Both the position numbers and the translations under genes were made by a program. From Streptomyces venezuelae ATCC 10712 (lineage in GTDB: Bacteria > Actinomycetota > Actinomycetes > Streptomycetales > Streptomycetaceae), in the NCBI RefSeq assembly GCF_008639165.1, contig NZ_CP029197.1:248001-312000 (forward strand): 64,000 bases of DNA. Direction: 5' to 3'. The notes below the pieces were generated by a model. That model was not told the origin of the DNA and did not search any database. It saw only the letters and a list, made by a program, of their open reading frames with translations. Positions 7,076 through 15,009 of this stretch are shown in pieces (the stretch's first letter is position 1; the number at the start of each line of letters is the position of its first letter).

Positions 7076-9472
7076 TCAGAGGGCGCGGTCGCGGCCGTCG
7101 GTCGGCGAGGCGGGGACGGGAGGAACGGTCGGCAGGGGCGTGAAGGCGAGCGGGTCGGCGTGGTTCACGGGGAAGACCGTCGGCATCGTGCCGGTGGCCC
7201 GGCCGTAGGCGCAGGCCACCGCGGCCATGGCGCCGGCGACCGCCAGTTCGCCCGCGCCGCCGGGCTTGTCGCCGGTCGGGGGCATCACGATGATCTCCAG
7301 CTCGGGCGGGGTGTTCCACTGCCGGGTGTAGAAGTACTGGTCCCAGCTGCCTTCGAGGAAGTGGCCGTCGCGCAGATGGAGGCCGGAGGTGAGGGTGACG
7401 GCGATGCCGTCGGAGATGCCGCCCATCATCTGCGCCTCCAGGCCACGCGGGTTGACCGCGAGGCCCACGTCGACGGCGCAGACCACCTTGGTCACCCTCG
7501 GCCCGGTGACCGCGCCGGGGATCTTCCGGCCGGTGGTCTCCGGCCGGCAGTCGATCTCGGCCAGCATGGCGACGACGGAGTGGTACTCGGTGTGGACGGC
7601 GATGCCCTGAGCCGTGCCGGCCGGCATGCTCCGGCCCCACTCCCCCACCTCGGCGACCTTGTCGAGGACCGCGCGGGCCCGCGGGTCCTTCATGAGCCGG
7701 CGGCGCAGCGCGTACCCGTCCTGGCCCATGCGCCGCGCCAGTTCGTCCATGACGAGTTCCTGGGCGCAGCGGACGTTGGGCGAGTAGATGTTGCGCATGG
7801 ACCCGGTGTTGAAGCCCTTGTCGGTCTCGGCGAGCAGCTGGGTGGTGACGCCGAGGTGGTAGGGGCTGATCTGGGTGAGCTGGAACATCGTCTCGGAGAA
7901 CGTGAGGTCGGCGACGGGCAGCTGGGCAACCCCCGCCGTGAGGACCTCGCCGATGCCGTGCCCGAAGTCGGTGGCCACGGAGGTGTGCCGCTGCTCGTAC
8001 GTGAGGACCTCGCCGAGCGTGTACGTGGCACGGACCCGCGAGGTGGACATCGGGTGCGTACGGCCCTGGCGGAAGTCGTCGGTGCGGTGCCACATCAGCT
8101 TGACGGGCTTGCCCATGGCGCGGGAGATCTCGGCGGCCTCGTGGGCGGCGTCGTGGAAGAGCTTGCGGCCGAAGGAGCCGCCGCCCTCGGTGACGTGGAC
8201 GCGGACGGCGGAGACCGGCAGACCGAGCTTCAGGGCGATCTGCTCCTGGGCGACGATCGGGGCCTTCAGCGAGCCCCAGATCTCCGCCGAGTCCTCCCGG
8301 ACGTCGGCGATCGCGCAGTTGGTCTCCAGGGCGGCGTTGCTGGCGAAGTGGAAGGTGAAGCGGGCGTCGACGGCCTTGGTGAGCAGCGGCAGCGGCGGTA
8401 CCACGAGGGGCAGTTCGGCCCTGCGGAGCTTCGCGAGGACGGTGGCGTCGGAGGCGCCCTCGGCGGTGCCGGGGCCCCAGTCGACGCGGAGGGCGCGCAC
8501 GGCGTCGATGCACTGCCCGAAGGTGCGTCCGCGCACGGCGACACCGGTGGAGACGGTGACGACGTCGGTGATGCCGGGCAGGGCCCGGACCTCGGCGAGG
8601 TTGGCGACGGAGCGGACCGTGCCGTTGATGGTGGGCGGGCGGCAGACCATGGTGGGCAGCGCGTCCGGGACCTGGAGGTCCATCGCGAACTTCTTGCGGC
8701 CGGTGACCGCTGCCAGGGCGTCCACCCGGCGCTGCCCGGTGCCGATGATCCGGAAGCGGTCGGGGTCCTTGAGGGTGACCGCGACGGCGGTGTCCGACAC
8801 CGCGGCGGCCTTGACGGCGAGTTCGCCGTATCCGAGCAGGGCTCCCGCCGGTGAGAGGACGGCGCCGGCCTTGGTGGTGAGGGTGCCGACCGCCTCGCCG
8901 AGGACGAGGGAAGCGGCCTTCAGGAGCCGGCCCCGGGCGACGGCGGCCGCGACGCGGAGCGGCCGGTAGGTGGAGTACGTGGTGTTGGAACCGCCGGTCA
9001 GCTGGTTGAAGAGCAGCTCGGGCCGGGCGTCGGCGAGCGTCACCCTGACCTTGTCCAGGGGCAGGTCGAGTTCCTCGGCGACGATCATCGCGCTGGAGGT
9101 GGTGATGCCCTGGCCGACCTCGGCGCGGGGCAGCGCGAGGTGGGCCGTGCCGTCCGCTTCGAGACGGATGGTGATGAGGTGGCTGGTGGGCAGGGCCGCG
9201 AGGGTCAGCAGCTCGTTGAGGTCGAGGAGTTCGGCGGGGCCGGGGAGGCTCGGGACGAGCGCCGGGACGGCCGCGGCGGCCTGCCGGGGCGCGAGGGCCT
9301 CGGCGCCGAGCTGGGCGGCGACGGTGAGGGTGGGCGCGGCGAGGACGTAGCCGAGGAACCGGCGCCGGCTGACGCCGGGGGCGTCGGCGCCGTCCGCGCC
9401 CTCGGTGCGCGCGGTCCGGTCCCCGGTGCCGCTCGTGGGGTGGTCGTCCCGCACGGGGTGCCGCCTCGCCAT
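7076..9472 (-). CDS. iorB: molybdopterin-binding large subunit, Tat-exported (isoquinoline 1-oxidoreductase beta type)
   Basis: The ~798-aa protein starts with a twin-arginine signal (SRRRFLG at 35-41, then a hydrophobic stretch to Ala-Ala-Ala), so the folded enzyme should be exported, carrying the small subunit with it. The body has the Mo-cofactor segments of the xanthine dehydrogenase family: GGGSFGRK, GSMRN, and the C-terminal GGAGE with the catalytic Glu that activates water. ATG 9472 (AAGG upstream) is preferred over ATG 9532, which has a poor ribosome site; both are upstream of the Tat signal. Electrons would go to the IorA-like subunit encoded next. No cytochrome or XdhC-like maturation gene is adjacent. 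Confidence 0.87.
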   Translation of the reverse strand: MARRHPVRDDHPTSGTGDRTARTEGADGADAPGVSRRRFLGYVLAAPTLTVAAQLGAEALAPRQAAAAVPALVPSLPGPAELLDLNELLTLAALPTSHLITIRLEADGTAHLALPRAEVGQGITTSSAMIVAEELDLPLDKVRVTLADARPELLFNQLTGGSNTTYSTYRPLRVAAAVARGRLLKAASLVLGEAVGTLTTKAGAVLSPAGALLGYGELAVKAAAVSDTAVAVTLKDPDRFRIIGTGQRRVDALAAVTGRKKFAMDLQVPDALPTMVCRPPTINGTVRSVANLAEVRALPGITDVVTVSTGVAVRGRTFGQCIDAVRALRVDWGPGTAEGASDATVLAKLRRAELPLVVPPLPLLTKAVDARFTFHFASNAALETNCAIADVREDSAEIWGSLKAPIVAQEQIALKLGLPVSAVRVHVTEGGGSFGRKLFHDAAHEAAEISRAMGKPVKLMWHRTDDFRQGRTHPMSTSRVRATYTLGEVLTYEQRHTSVATDFGHGIGEVLTAGVAQLPVADLTFSETMFQLTQISPYHLGVTTQLLAETDKGFNTGSMRNIYSPNVRCAQELVMDELARRMGQDGYALRRRLMKDPRARAVLDKVAEVGEWGRSMPAGTAQGIAVHTEYHSVVAMLAEIDCRPETTGRKIPGAVTGPRVTKVVCAVDVGLAVNPRGLEAQMMGGISDGIAVTLTSGLHLRDGHFLEGSWDQYFYTRQWNTPPELEIIVMPPTGDKPGGAGELAVAGAMAAVACAYGRATGTMPTVFPVNHADPLAFTPLPTVPPVPASPTDGRDRAL

Positions 9473-9587
9473 GGGTGTGCCCTTCGCCGTGGCCCGGTGC
9501 CGCGCGCCGGGCTCCTCAGATGTGTTGATCATCGCTCATCTGGGGGACTGCGGGTACCCGTTCGGCCGAGTGAGTGTCAGGTCACCG

Positions 9588-9884
9588 TCAAGCAGTTCGG
9601 CGCCGCCCGCGCACCGTACGGGAGCCGGCCGGGCGGCGGACCGAAACGGGGACACGGGGCCGGAGCCGGGCCGGGATCCGGGCACCGGAACGGAGCTGCG
9701 CCCGGGAGATCCTGGCGCGCTGGCCGCCGCCCGCGATCAGGGCGTTGACGGAGACCATCGGGTCGCCGCCCACCGACCTGGCGATCAGGGCACCGATCAC
9801 CAACGGCCCGAGCGCGACGGCCAGGGCCGTGCCGGTGGCGGCGACGTGCTGGAGATGGCGGGGGCGCCCGGTGTCGGAGGTCAT
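9588..9884 (-). CDS. possible small membrane protein, unknown
   Basis: The ATG at 9884 opens a 98-codon frame in which almost every third base is G or C, as in real genes here. The product has one predicted membrane helix (about residues 17-37, Ala/Leu/Val/Gly rich) and a basic, Arg/Pro-rich C-terminus. I recognise no family, and the ribosome site is weak (GGAA). It fills most of the 640-bp gap between the molybdenum enzyme genes and OsmC. The rest of that gap (9885-10113) shows only an AT-poor sequence with a possible OsmC promoter. Confidence 0.35.
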   Translation of the reverse strand: MTSDTGRPRHLQHVAATGTALAVALGPLVIGALIARSVGGDPMVSVNALIAGGGQRARISRAQLRSGARIPARLRPRVPVSVRRPAGSRTVRGRRRTA

Positions 9885-10113
9885 GGTGACATTCCAGCGG
9901 AGGAGGGGGCCCGGGCGTATCGGTCGGGGTACTCAGACGGGCGGACGCGCGTACTCAGGTGAGGTTGCCGGGAGGGGTGGAGGCCGGGTCGGCCGACGCC
10001 CTCCAGCGGCCGGGGCGACACGGTTCGCTCCGGTCCGGCGGGGGCGGTGGGGTTGCCCGGGCGGGCGACCGTACCGTACGGGGACACGTTCCCACGCGAA
10101 GGAGACCGCCGCC

Positions 10114-10551
10114 ATGGCCGACTACCGGATCGAGACCGTCCGTACCGGGTACCGGAACTGGACCGCCCGCAACGACCGGGGCGCGGAGGTCCGGATGGCC
10201 GCCGCGGACGACGCGGACGCCCAGCCCTCGTTCACGCCGGTCGAGTTGCTGCTCGCGGCGATGGGCGGCTGCGGCGGTCTCGTCGTGGACCGGACCGCGC
10301 GGGCCGTGGACCACGACGACCTGAAGATCGTGGTGGAGTCGGTCTCGGGACCGGAGGACGACGGCCGGGTGGGGCGGATCAGGGTGAGCTACGAGTTCGA
10401 GCTCCCGGACAACAACCCGCGGGCGGCCGAAGTGTTCGCCCGCGGGGTACGCCTGACGCACGAGAAGTTCTGCACGGTGAGCCGCACGGTGGAGCACGGC
10501 GCGCGCGTGGAGGCGATCCTGCCGGACGGCTCGGTGGGCTTCGAGGGCTGA
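10114..10551 (+). CDS. OsmC-family peroxiredoxin-like protein
   Basis: The 145-aa protein has the OsmC/Ohr fold layout: an N-terminal beta sheet, then Thr-Pro-Val-Glu-Leu-Leu-Leu-Ala-Ala-Met-Gly-Gly-Cys (first redox Cys, about residue 53) and a second Cys in Glu-Lys-Phe-Cys-Thr-Val near residue 115. The two cysteines form the thiol centre that reduces organic hydroperoxides in family members. A strong AAGGAG site is nine bases upstream of ATG 10114. The gene stands alone and converges on the RraA-like gene across a short hairpin. Confidence 0.88.
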   Translation: MADYRIETVRTGYRNWTARNDRGAEVRMAAADDADAQPSFTPVELLLAAMGGCGGLVVDRTARAVDHDDLKIVVESVSGPEDDGRVGRIRVSYEFELPDNNPRAAEVFARGVRLTHEKFCTVSRTVEHGARVEAILPDGSVGFEG

Positions 10552-10567
10552 GCCCGCCGGACGGCGG

Positions 10568-10587
10568 CCCGGCGCGCGTGCGCCGGG
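10568..10587. terminator. bidirectional hairpin between osmC-like and rraA-like genes
   Basis: An 8-bp perfect stem, CCCGGCGC with GCGCCGGG, closes a GCGT loop between two convergent stop codons (10551 and 10589). Confidence 0.6.
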
Positions 10588-10588
10588 T

Positions 10589-11287
10589 TCACTCCTCGAT
10601 CGCGCCGCCGATCCGGCGCAGGTGCTGCCGGAAGGTGTACGAGGGGTCCTCGGCCCGGCCCGCCAGGTACGCGTCGAACCGGGTCTGGGCGCGCAGCGTC
10701 TCCCCCGCCCTGATCCGCCGCGCCTGCTCGCGCTCCGTACGGAACAGGGCCCGGGCCGCCTCCAGGACGGCGCCGGCCCGGGCGGCGGCGACGAAGACCA
10801 CGCCGTCGTCGTCGCCGAACACGACGTCGGCGGCGGTCACCTCGTGCTCGCCGAACCGCGCGGTCGTCAGCGCGTCCGGGTCCCGGGGGTCGACGCGCAC
10901 GGGGCCGGGCGCGTGGCGTCCGTAGGAGAAGACGGGCAGCCCGATCTCGACGAGGTCGGGGGTGTCCCGGTGCAGGCCCCACACGACGACCCCGGCGATG
11001 CCGGCCGCCGCCGCCTCCAGGACGGCGAGGTCGCCGATGCAGGCCTCGTCGACGCGGCCCGCGTTGTCGATGACGAGGACGTCACCGGGCTCGGCCTCGC
11101 CGAACGCCTCCAGGAAGACGTCGACGCTGCCGTAGTGCCGTACGGGCAGGGCCCGGCCGGCGACGCGCCGGCCCGCGACGACGGGCAGGATGCCGGCGGG
11201 CGCGACGCGCAGGGGTTCCCCGAGCCGCACGCAGGCGTCGGCGATCAGCGGGGTGGAGAGCTCGGCGAATTCCTTCAGCGGCTGCAT
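10589..11287 (-). CDS. RraA/HMG aldolase-like protein
   Basis: The 232-aa protein has the RraA-like fold signatures: Ser-Thr-Pro-Leu-Ile-Ala-Asp-Ala near the start, the segment Pro-Gly-Asp-Val-Leu-Val-Ile-Asp-Asn with a downstream Gly-Asp, and Gly-Leu-His-Arg-Asp supplying the conserved Arg-Asp pair. Family members are 4-hydroxy-4-methyl-2-oxoglutarate/oxaloacetate aldolases or decarboxylases using Mg2+; RraA of E. coli itself inhibits RNase E and is shorter. This protein has ~45 extra C-terminal residues rich in Arg and Glu. The start ATG 11287 has GGAAG upstream. It is divergent from an APC permease gene, so a catabolic role linked to an imported organic or amino acid is possible. Confidence 0.75.
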   Translation of the reverse strand: MQPLKEFAELSTPLIADACVRLGEPLRVAPAGILPVVAGRRVAGRALPVRHYGSVDVFLEAFGEAEPGDVLVIDNAGRVDEACIGDLAVLEAAAAGIAGVVVWGLHRDTPDLVEIGLPVFSYGRHAPGPVRVDPRDPDALTTARFGEHEVTAADVVFGDDDGVVFVAAARAGAVLEAARALFRTEREQARRIRAGETLRAQTRFDAYLAGRAEDPSYTFRQHLRRIGGAIEE

Positions 11288-11399
11288 CGGGGCTTCCGTT
11301 CTGTTCCGGTCCGGTACGGCGGGTCTCCCGGCGCCCGGCGTGCAGCCGGGGCGCCGTCTTCCTACCATGAAGGGACACTTCTCTCGGGAGCGAGGGACC

Positions 11400-12902
11400 A
11401 TGGCCGCTGAGGACCGCGCCTCGCGCACCGATCCGCCCGTGGGCCTGAAGGCCAACGCGATCGGGTTCGTCGACGCCCTCGTCATCGGGCTCAACTCCAC
11501 CTCCCCCGCGTACTCCCTCGCGGCCGTCATCGGCCCGATCGTCGCGCTCGCCGGAATCTACGCGCCCGGGGTGATGTTCGCGTCCTTCGTCCCGATGCTG
11601 TTCATCGCCTCGGCGTTCTACTACCTCAACAAGGTCGACCAGGACTGCGGGACGACGTTCTCATGGGTGACCCGCGCGATGGGGCCCTGGGCCGGGTGGC
11701 TCGGCGGCTGGGCCATCGCGATGACCGGCGTCCTGGTGGTCGGCTCGCTCGCGGACGTGGCCGTGAGCTTCGCCCTGCTCTCCTTCGGCCTCGACAGCTG
11801 GGTGGACAACGCCTTCGTACAGCAGTCGCTGACGGTGCTGCTGATCCTGGTGATGACGGCCGCCTGCGTCGTCGGGACCGAGCTGTCGGCGAAGGTGCAG
11901 AACGTGCTGATCCTGGCGCAGGTCGCGTTCCTGCTGGTGTTCGTGGGCGTGGCGCTGTACCGGGTGTACGCGGGCACGAGCACGTACGACTCCGTCGAGC
12001 CCTCCGTCGACTGGCTGAATCCGTTCGGTGCCGGAGGGGCGGCGCTGACCGGCGGGCTGCTGCTCGGTGTGTTCATCTACTGGGGCTGGGAGTCGGCGGT
12101 CAACCTCACCGAGGAGGTGGAGGACTCCGCGACGGCGCCGGGCAAGGCGGGTCTCTGGTCCACGGTGATCCTGCTGGTCACGTACGTGTCGGTGGGGTTC
12201 GCGGTCGTCGCGTACGCGGGGCCGGCGTTCCTCGCGGAGAACGCCGACGAGGAGGAGTTCATCTTCGCCCAGCTCGCCACGGACGTGCTGGGCGGCTGGG
12301 ACTGGGTGCTGCTCCTGGCCGTCTCCACCTCGGCCATCGCCTCCACCCAGACCACGATCATCCCCGCCTCGCGGACCGCCCTGTCGATGGCCCGCCGGCG
12401 GGCGTTGCCCGCGCACTACGGACACATCAGCCCACGCTTCCGCACCCCCGACGTGAGCACCTGGTGGGTGGCCGGCATCGCCATCGCCTGGTACCTCGTG
12501 GTCAACCAGATCAGCGAGAACGCGCTCCTCGACTCGCTGACCGCGCTCTCGCTGCTCATCGCGTTCTACTACGCGCTCACCGGGCTCGCCTGCGCGGTCT
12601 ACTACCGGCGCCATCTCTTCGAGAGCGTCCACAACTTCCTGCTGATCGGCCTGGGCCCGCTGGTCGGCGCCGGGCTCCTGACCTGGCTCCTGGTGCGGTC
12701 GGTCTCGGACATGTCCGATCCCGAGAACTCGTACAGCGGCGACTCGTGGTTCGGCATGGGGCCGCCGCTCGTCATCGGGATCGGCATCGCCCTCACCGGG
12801 GTCGTCGTCATGATCGTGTGGCGGCTGCGGTCGCCCGCCTTCTGGGCGGAGCGGCCGGGCGTGGCCGACCCCGACCTGGTCCACGGCCGGAAGGGGCGCT
12901 GA
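11400..12902 (+). CDS. APC-superfamily amino acid permease
   Basis: The 500-aa protein has about 12 membrane helices. The first helix contains Gly-Leu-Asn-Ser-Thr-Ser-Pro-Ala-Tyr-Ser, the unwound substrate-binding segment of APC transporters. Helix 6 carries Tyr-Trp-Gly-Trp-Glu-Ser-Ala, and a Thr-Glu-Glu-Val-Glu-Asp loop follows, typical of actinobacterial amino acid/amine:proton symporters. ATG 11400 follows a GAGGGA site at short spacing; ATG 11367 is a possible upstream start. The gene is divergent from the RraA-like gene and runs straight into a universal stress protein gene with one base between, a pairing common for APC permeases in Streptomyces. The substrate is unknown. Confidence 0.88.
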   Translation: MAAEDRASRTDPPVGLKANAIGFVDALVIGLNSTSPAYSLAAVIGPIVALAGIYAPGVMFASFVPMLFIASAFYYLNKVDQDCGTTFSWVTRAMGPWAGWLGGWAIAMTGVLVVGSLADVAVSFALLSFGLDSWVDNAFVQQSLTVLLILVMTAACVVGTELSAKVQNVLILAQVAFLLVFVGVALYRVYAGTSTYDSVEPSVDWLNPFGAGGAALTGGLLLGVFIYWGWESAVNLTEEVEDSATAPGKAGLWSTVILLVTYVSVGFAVVAYAGPAFLAENADEEEFIFAQLATDVLGGWDWVLLLAVSTSAIASTQTTIIPASRTALSMARRRALPAHYGHISPRFRTPDVSTWWVAGIAIAWYLVVNQISENALLDSLTALSLLIAFYYALTGLACAVYYRRHLFESVHNFLLIGLGPLVGAGLLTWLLVRSVSDMSDPENSYSGDSWFGMGPPLVIGIGIALTGVVVMIVWRLRSPAFWAERPGVADPDLVHGRKGR

Positions 12903-12903
12903 G

Positions 12904-13320
12904 ATGTCGGTCGTACTCGGATACGACGAGTCACCGGGCGCGGCCCGGGCCCTGCGGATCGCCGTCGAGGTGGCCGCCGCGTTCGACGAGCGGCTGGTGC
13001 TGGTCTTCGGCGCGGCGGCGCCCGGCCCGGTGGGCGAGGAGTACCGCTCCCACTACGAGGCCATCCGCCAGGCCGGGCGCGCGGGTCTCGAACAGGCGGT
13101 GACGGAGGCGGACCGGGCGGGCGTGCCGACCGTCGTCGAGGTGCTCGACGAGAAACCGGCGCAGGCCCTGATCGACGCGGCGACCCGGCACGCGGCCCGC
13201 GTCATCGTGGTGGGCAGCTGGGGCGAAAGCCCCATGCGCGGCGCCCTCCTCGGCTCCACCCCCCACAAACTTCTCCACATGTCGACGGTGCCGGTCCTCT
13301 GCGTCCCACCGGAGACGTGA
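12904..13320 (+). CDS. universal stress protein (UspA family)
   Basis: The 138-aa single Usp domain ends in the ATP-binding motif Gly-x2-Gly-x9-Gly-Ser/Thr, visible as GSWGESPMRGALLGST, followed by the conserved His-Met-Ser-Thr-Val-Pro-Val-Leu strand. ATP-binding Usp proteins often act as small regulatory partners. It starts one base after the permease stop, so it is co-translated with it, and probably binds or regulates the transporter. Confidence 0.9.
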   Translation: MSVVLGYDESPGAARALRIAVEVAAAFDERLVLVFGAAAPGPVGEEYRSHYEAIRQAGRAGLEQAVTEADRAGVPTVVEVLDEKPAQALIDAATRHAARVIVVGSWGESPMRGALLGSTPHKLLHMSTVPVLCVPPET

Positions 13321-13334
13321 GGGGGCTGCCGCCG

Positions 13335-14777
13335 TCAGGTGAGCCAGAGGGCGCGGACCGGGCTCAGGGGGTCTTCGGCGGTGCGGGGGTGCTCGTCCCA
13401 GATCTTCGTGACACGGCCCTCCGCCGTGTAGCGGGGCCAGTCGGGGCCCGGGTCCTGGTGGGTCACGAAGGAGACCCAGGCTCGGTGCAGGGCGTCGGCG
13501 AGTTCACGCGGCGGGGTGTCCCCGGCGACGGCCCGTACTCCCTCCGCGTCGAGGAGGTCGAAGGCGAAGGGCAGGTCGAGGCAGTGGAAGGCGAGGCCCG
13601 TGACCGGTGAGCGCCAGGTGAACTCGTAGAGCCAGGTGGGCCGTTCGCGGGCGGCGCGGGCGTCGGCGACGGCCAGGTTCGGGGCGCGGAAGGTCGCGTC
13701 GGTGAGCGCCTGGCCGAAGACCCGCTCCGGGCCGTCCGCCCCGTACGCCCGTGTGACGGCGTCGGCCCGCGCGGGGTCGAGCCCGAGGCCGCCGAGCAGG
13801 ACCGGCAGCGGCGGGCCGTCCGGCCCGGGCGCGGGGAACATCGTGAACTCGTGCTCGGTGAAGCCGAGCATCAGCGGGACGTCGGCGCCCGCCTCGCCCG
13901 TGGTGAGCGCTTCGAGGGCGGGCCGGGGGATCAGCTCGCCGTCCGCGAAGGGGGCGAGGGCCAGCATCGGCGGCAGGCCCTCGCGGTCGGGGCCCGGTGC
14001 GGCCAGGCGGTCCTGAAGGTCCAGGATCTCGTCGTCGGACAGGTCACGGAGCGCGGCGACGGTCGCCGGGACGCCGGTGCGGGAGGTGAGGAGCCGGGCG
14101 GCGGCGCGGGCGGCCTCGGGGCCGTCGGGCTGCGGGACGGCTCCCGAGACGGAGAGCGCGCCCCGGAACAGGCCCTTGGCGGCGGGCACGGCGAGGAGGG
14201 TCTGGACGGCGCCGCCGCCCGCCGACTGCCCGGCGACGGTGACCTTGGCGGGGTCGCCACCGAAGGCCGCGATGTTGTCCCGTACCCACTCCAGGGCGGC
14301 GATCCAGTCGCGTACGCCCCGGTTGTCGGGGGCGTCCTCCAGGTGCAGGAAGCCTTCGATGCCGAGCCGGTAGCCCACCGACACGAGGATGACGCCGTCC
14401 CGGTTGAACGCCGCCCCGTCGTACCAGGGGCTGGCCGCCGAGCCCGCGACGTAGCCGCCGCCGTGGATCCAGACGAGGACGGGCAGCGCGGCCGACGGGT
14501 CGGCGCGGGGCGTGAACACGTTCAGGTTCAGGACTCCGGCTCCCGGGACCGAGGGCTCGGGGATGGTGGTGACCTCGGCGAAGGGGCGGCGCTGGGCCGT
14601 CGGGCCGTACGCGGTGGCGTCCAGCGGCTCCGCCCACGGTTCGGGCGGTACGGGAACGGCGAAGCGCAGGTCGCCGACGGGCGGCTGCGCGTACGGGATG
14701 CCCAGGAAGCGGAGGCTGCCGTCGGCGCGGCGCTCACCGCGGACGGGTCCTCGGGCGGTGGTGACGGTGGTGCTCAT
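13335..14777 (-). CDS. type B carboxylesterase/lipase
   Basis: The 480-aa alpha/beta-hydrolase is of the carboxylesterase type B family. It has an N-terminal Gly-Ile-Pro-Tyr-Ala-Gln-Pro-Pro-Val-Gly motif, oxyanion-hole HGGG at 105-108, and nucleophile elbow GQSAGGG with Ser185. The usual acid lies in the Glu-His-Glu-Phe region and a His follows near the C-terminus. GQSAG replaces the more common GESAG. There is no signal peptide, so it is cytoplasmic, cleaving esters of small carboxylic acids or xenobiotics. The start ATG 14777 has AAGGAG upstream. It converges on the universal stress gene with 14 bp between stops, so transcripts may overlap. Confidence 0.9.
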   Translation of the reverse strand: MSTTVTTARGPVRGERRADGSLRFLGIPYAQPPVGDLRFAVPVPPEPWAEPLDATAYGPTAQRRPFAEVTTIPEPSVPGAGVLNLNVFTPRADPSAALPVLVWIHGGGYVAGSAASPWYDGAAFNRDGVILVSVGYRLGIEGFLHLEDAPDNRGVRDWIAALEWVRDNIAAFGGDPAKVTVAGQSAGGGAVQTLLAVPAAKGLFRGALSVSGAVPQPDGPEAARAAARLLTSRTGVPATVAALRDLSDDEILDLQDRLAAPGPDREGLPPMLALAPFADGELIPRPALEALTTGEAGADVPLMLGFTEHEFTMFPAPGPDGPPLPVLLGGLGLDPARADAVTRAYGADGPERVFGQALTDATFRAPNLAVADARAARERPTWLYEFTWRSPVTGLAFHCLDLPFAFDLLDAEGVRAVAGDTPPRELADALHRAWVSFVTHQDPGPDWPRYTAEGRVTKIWDEHPRTAEDPLSPVRALWLT

Positions 14778-14932
14778 GGGTGCTGCTCCTTCTGCACGGG
14801 GGCACGCGGCTCTTCGGCGCGGGGCGCACGGGGCCCGAACGGGGCTCGAACGGGGCCGCACGTGTTCTGCCCGGGGCGCACGAGGCCTGGGAAGGAGCCT
14901 GTCACCGGCTACTTACACGTGTCAATCCCGGA

Positions 14933-15009
14933 TCGCGGCGCTCACCCCTTCCGGGGACGTCGGCTCTCCGCGTCGCGGCGGTCACCCCTTACCGGGGCAG
15001 CTGCTCTCC
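14933..15009. repeat. imperfect tandem direct repeat, 40-bp period, overlapping a CDS end
   Basis: Two ~37-bp copies (14933-14969 and 14973-15009) share TCGCGGCG, TCACCCCTT, CCGGGG and GCTCTCC blocks at identical spacing. The second copy carries the stop codon and last codons of the MFS gene. The first lies in the 204-bp spacer upstream of the carboxylesterase gene. Confidence 0.7.
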
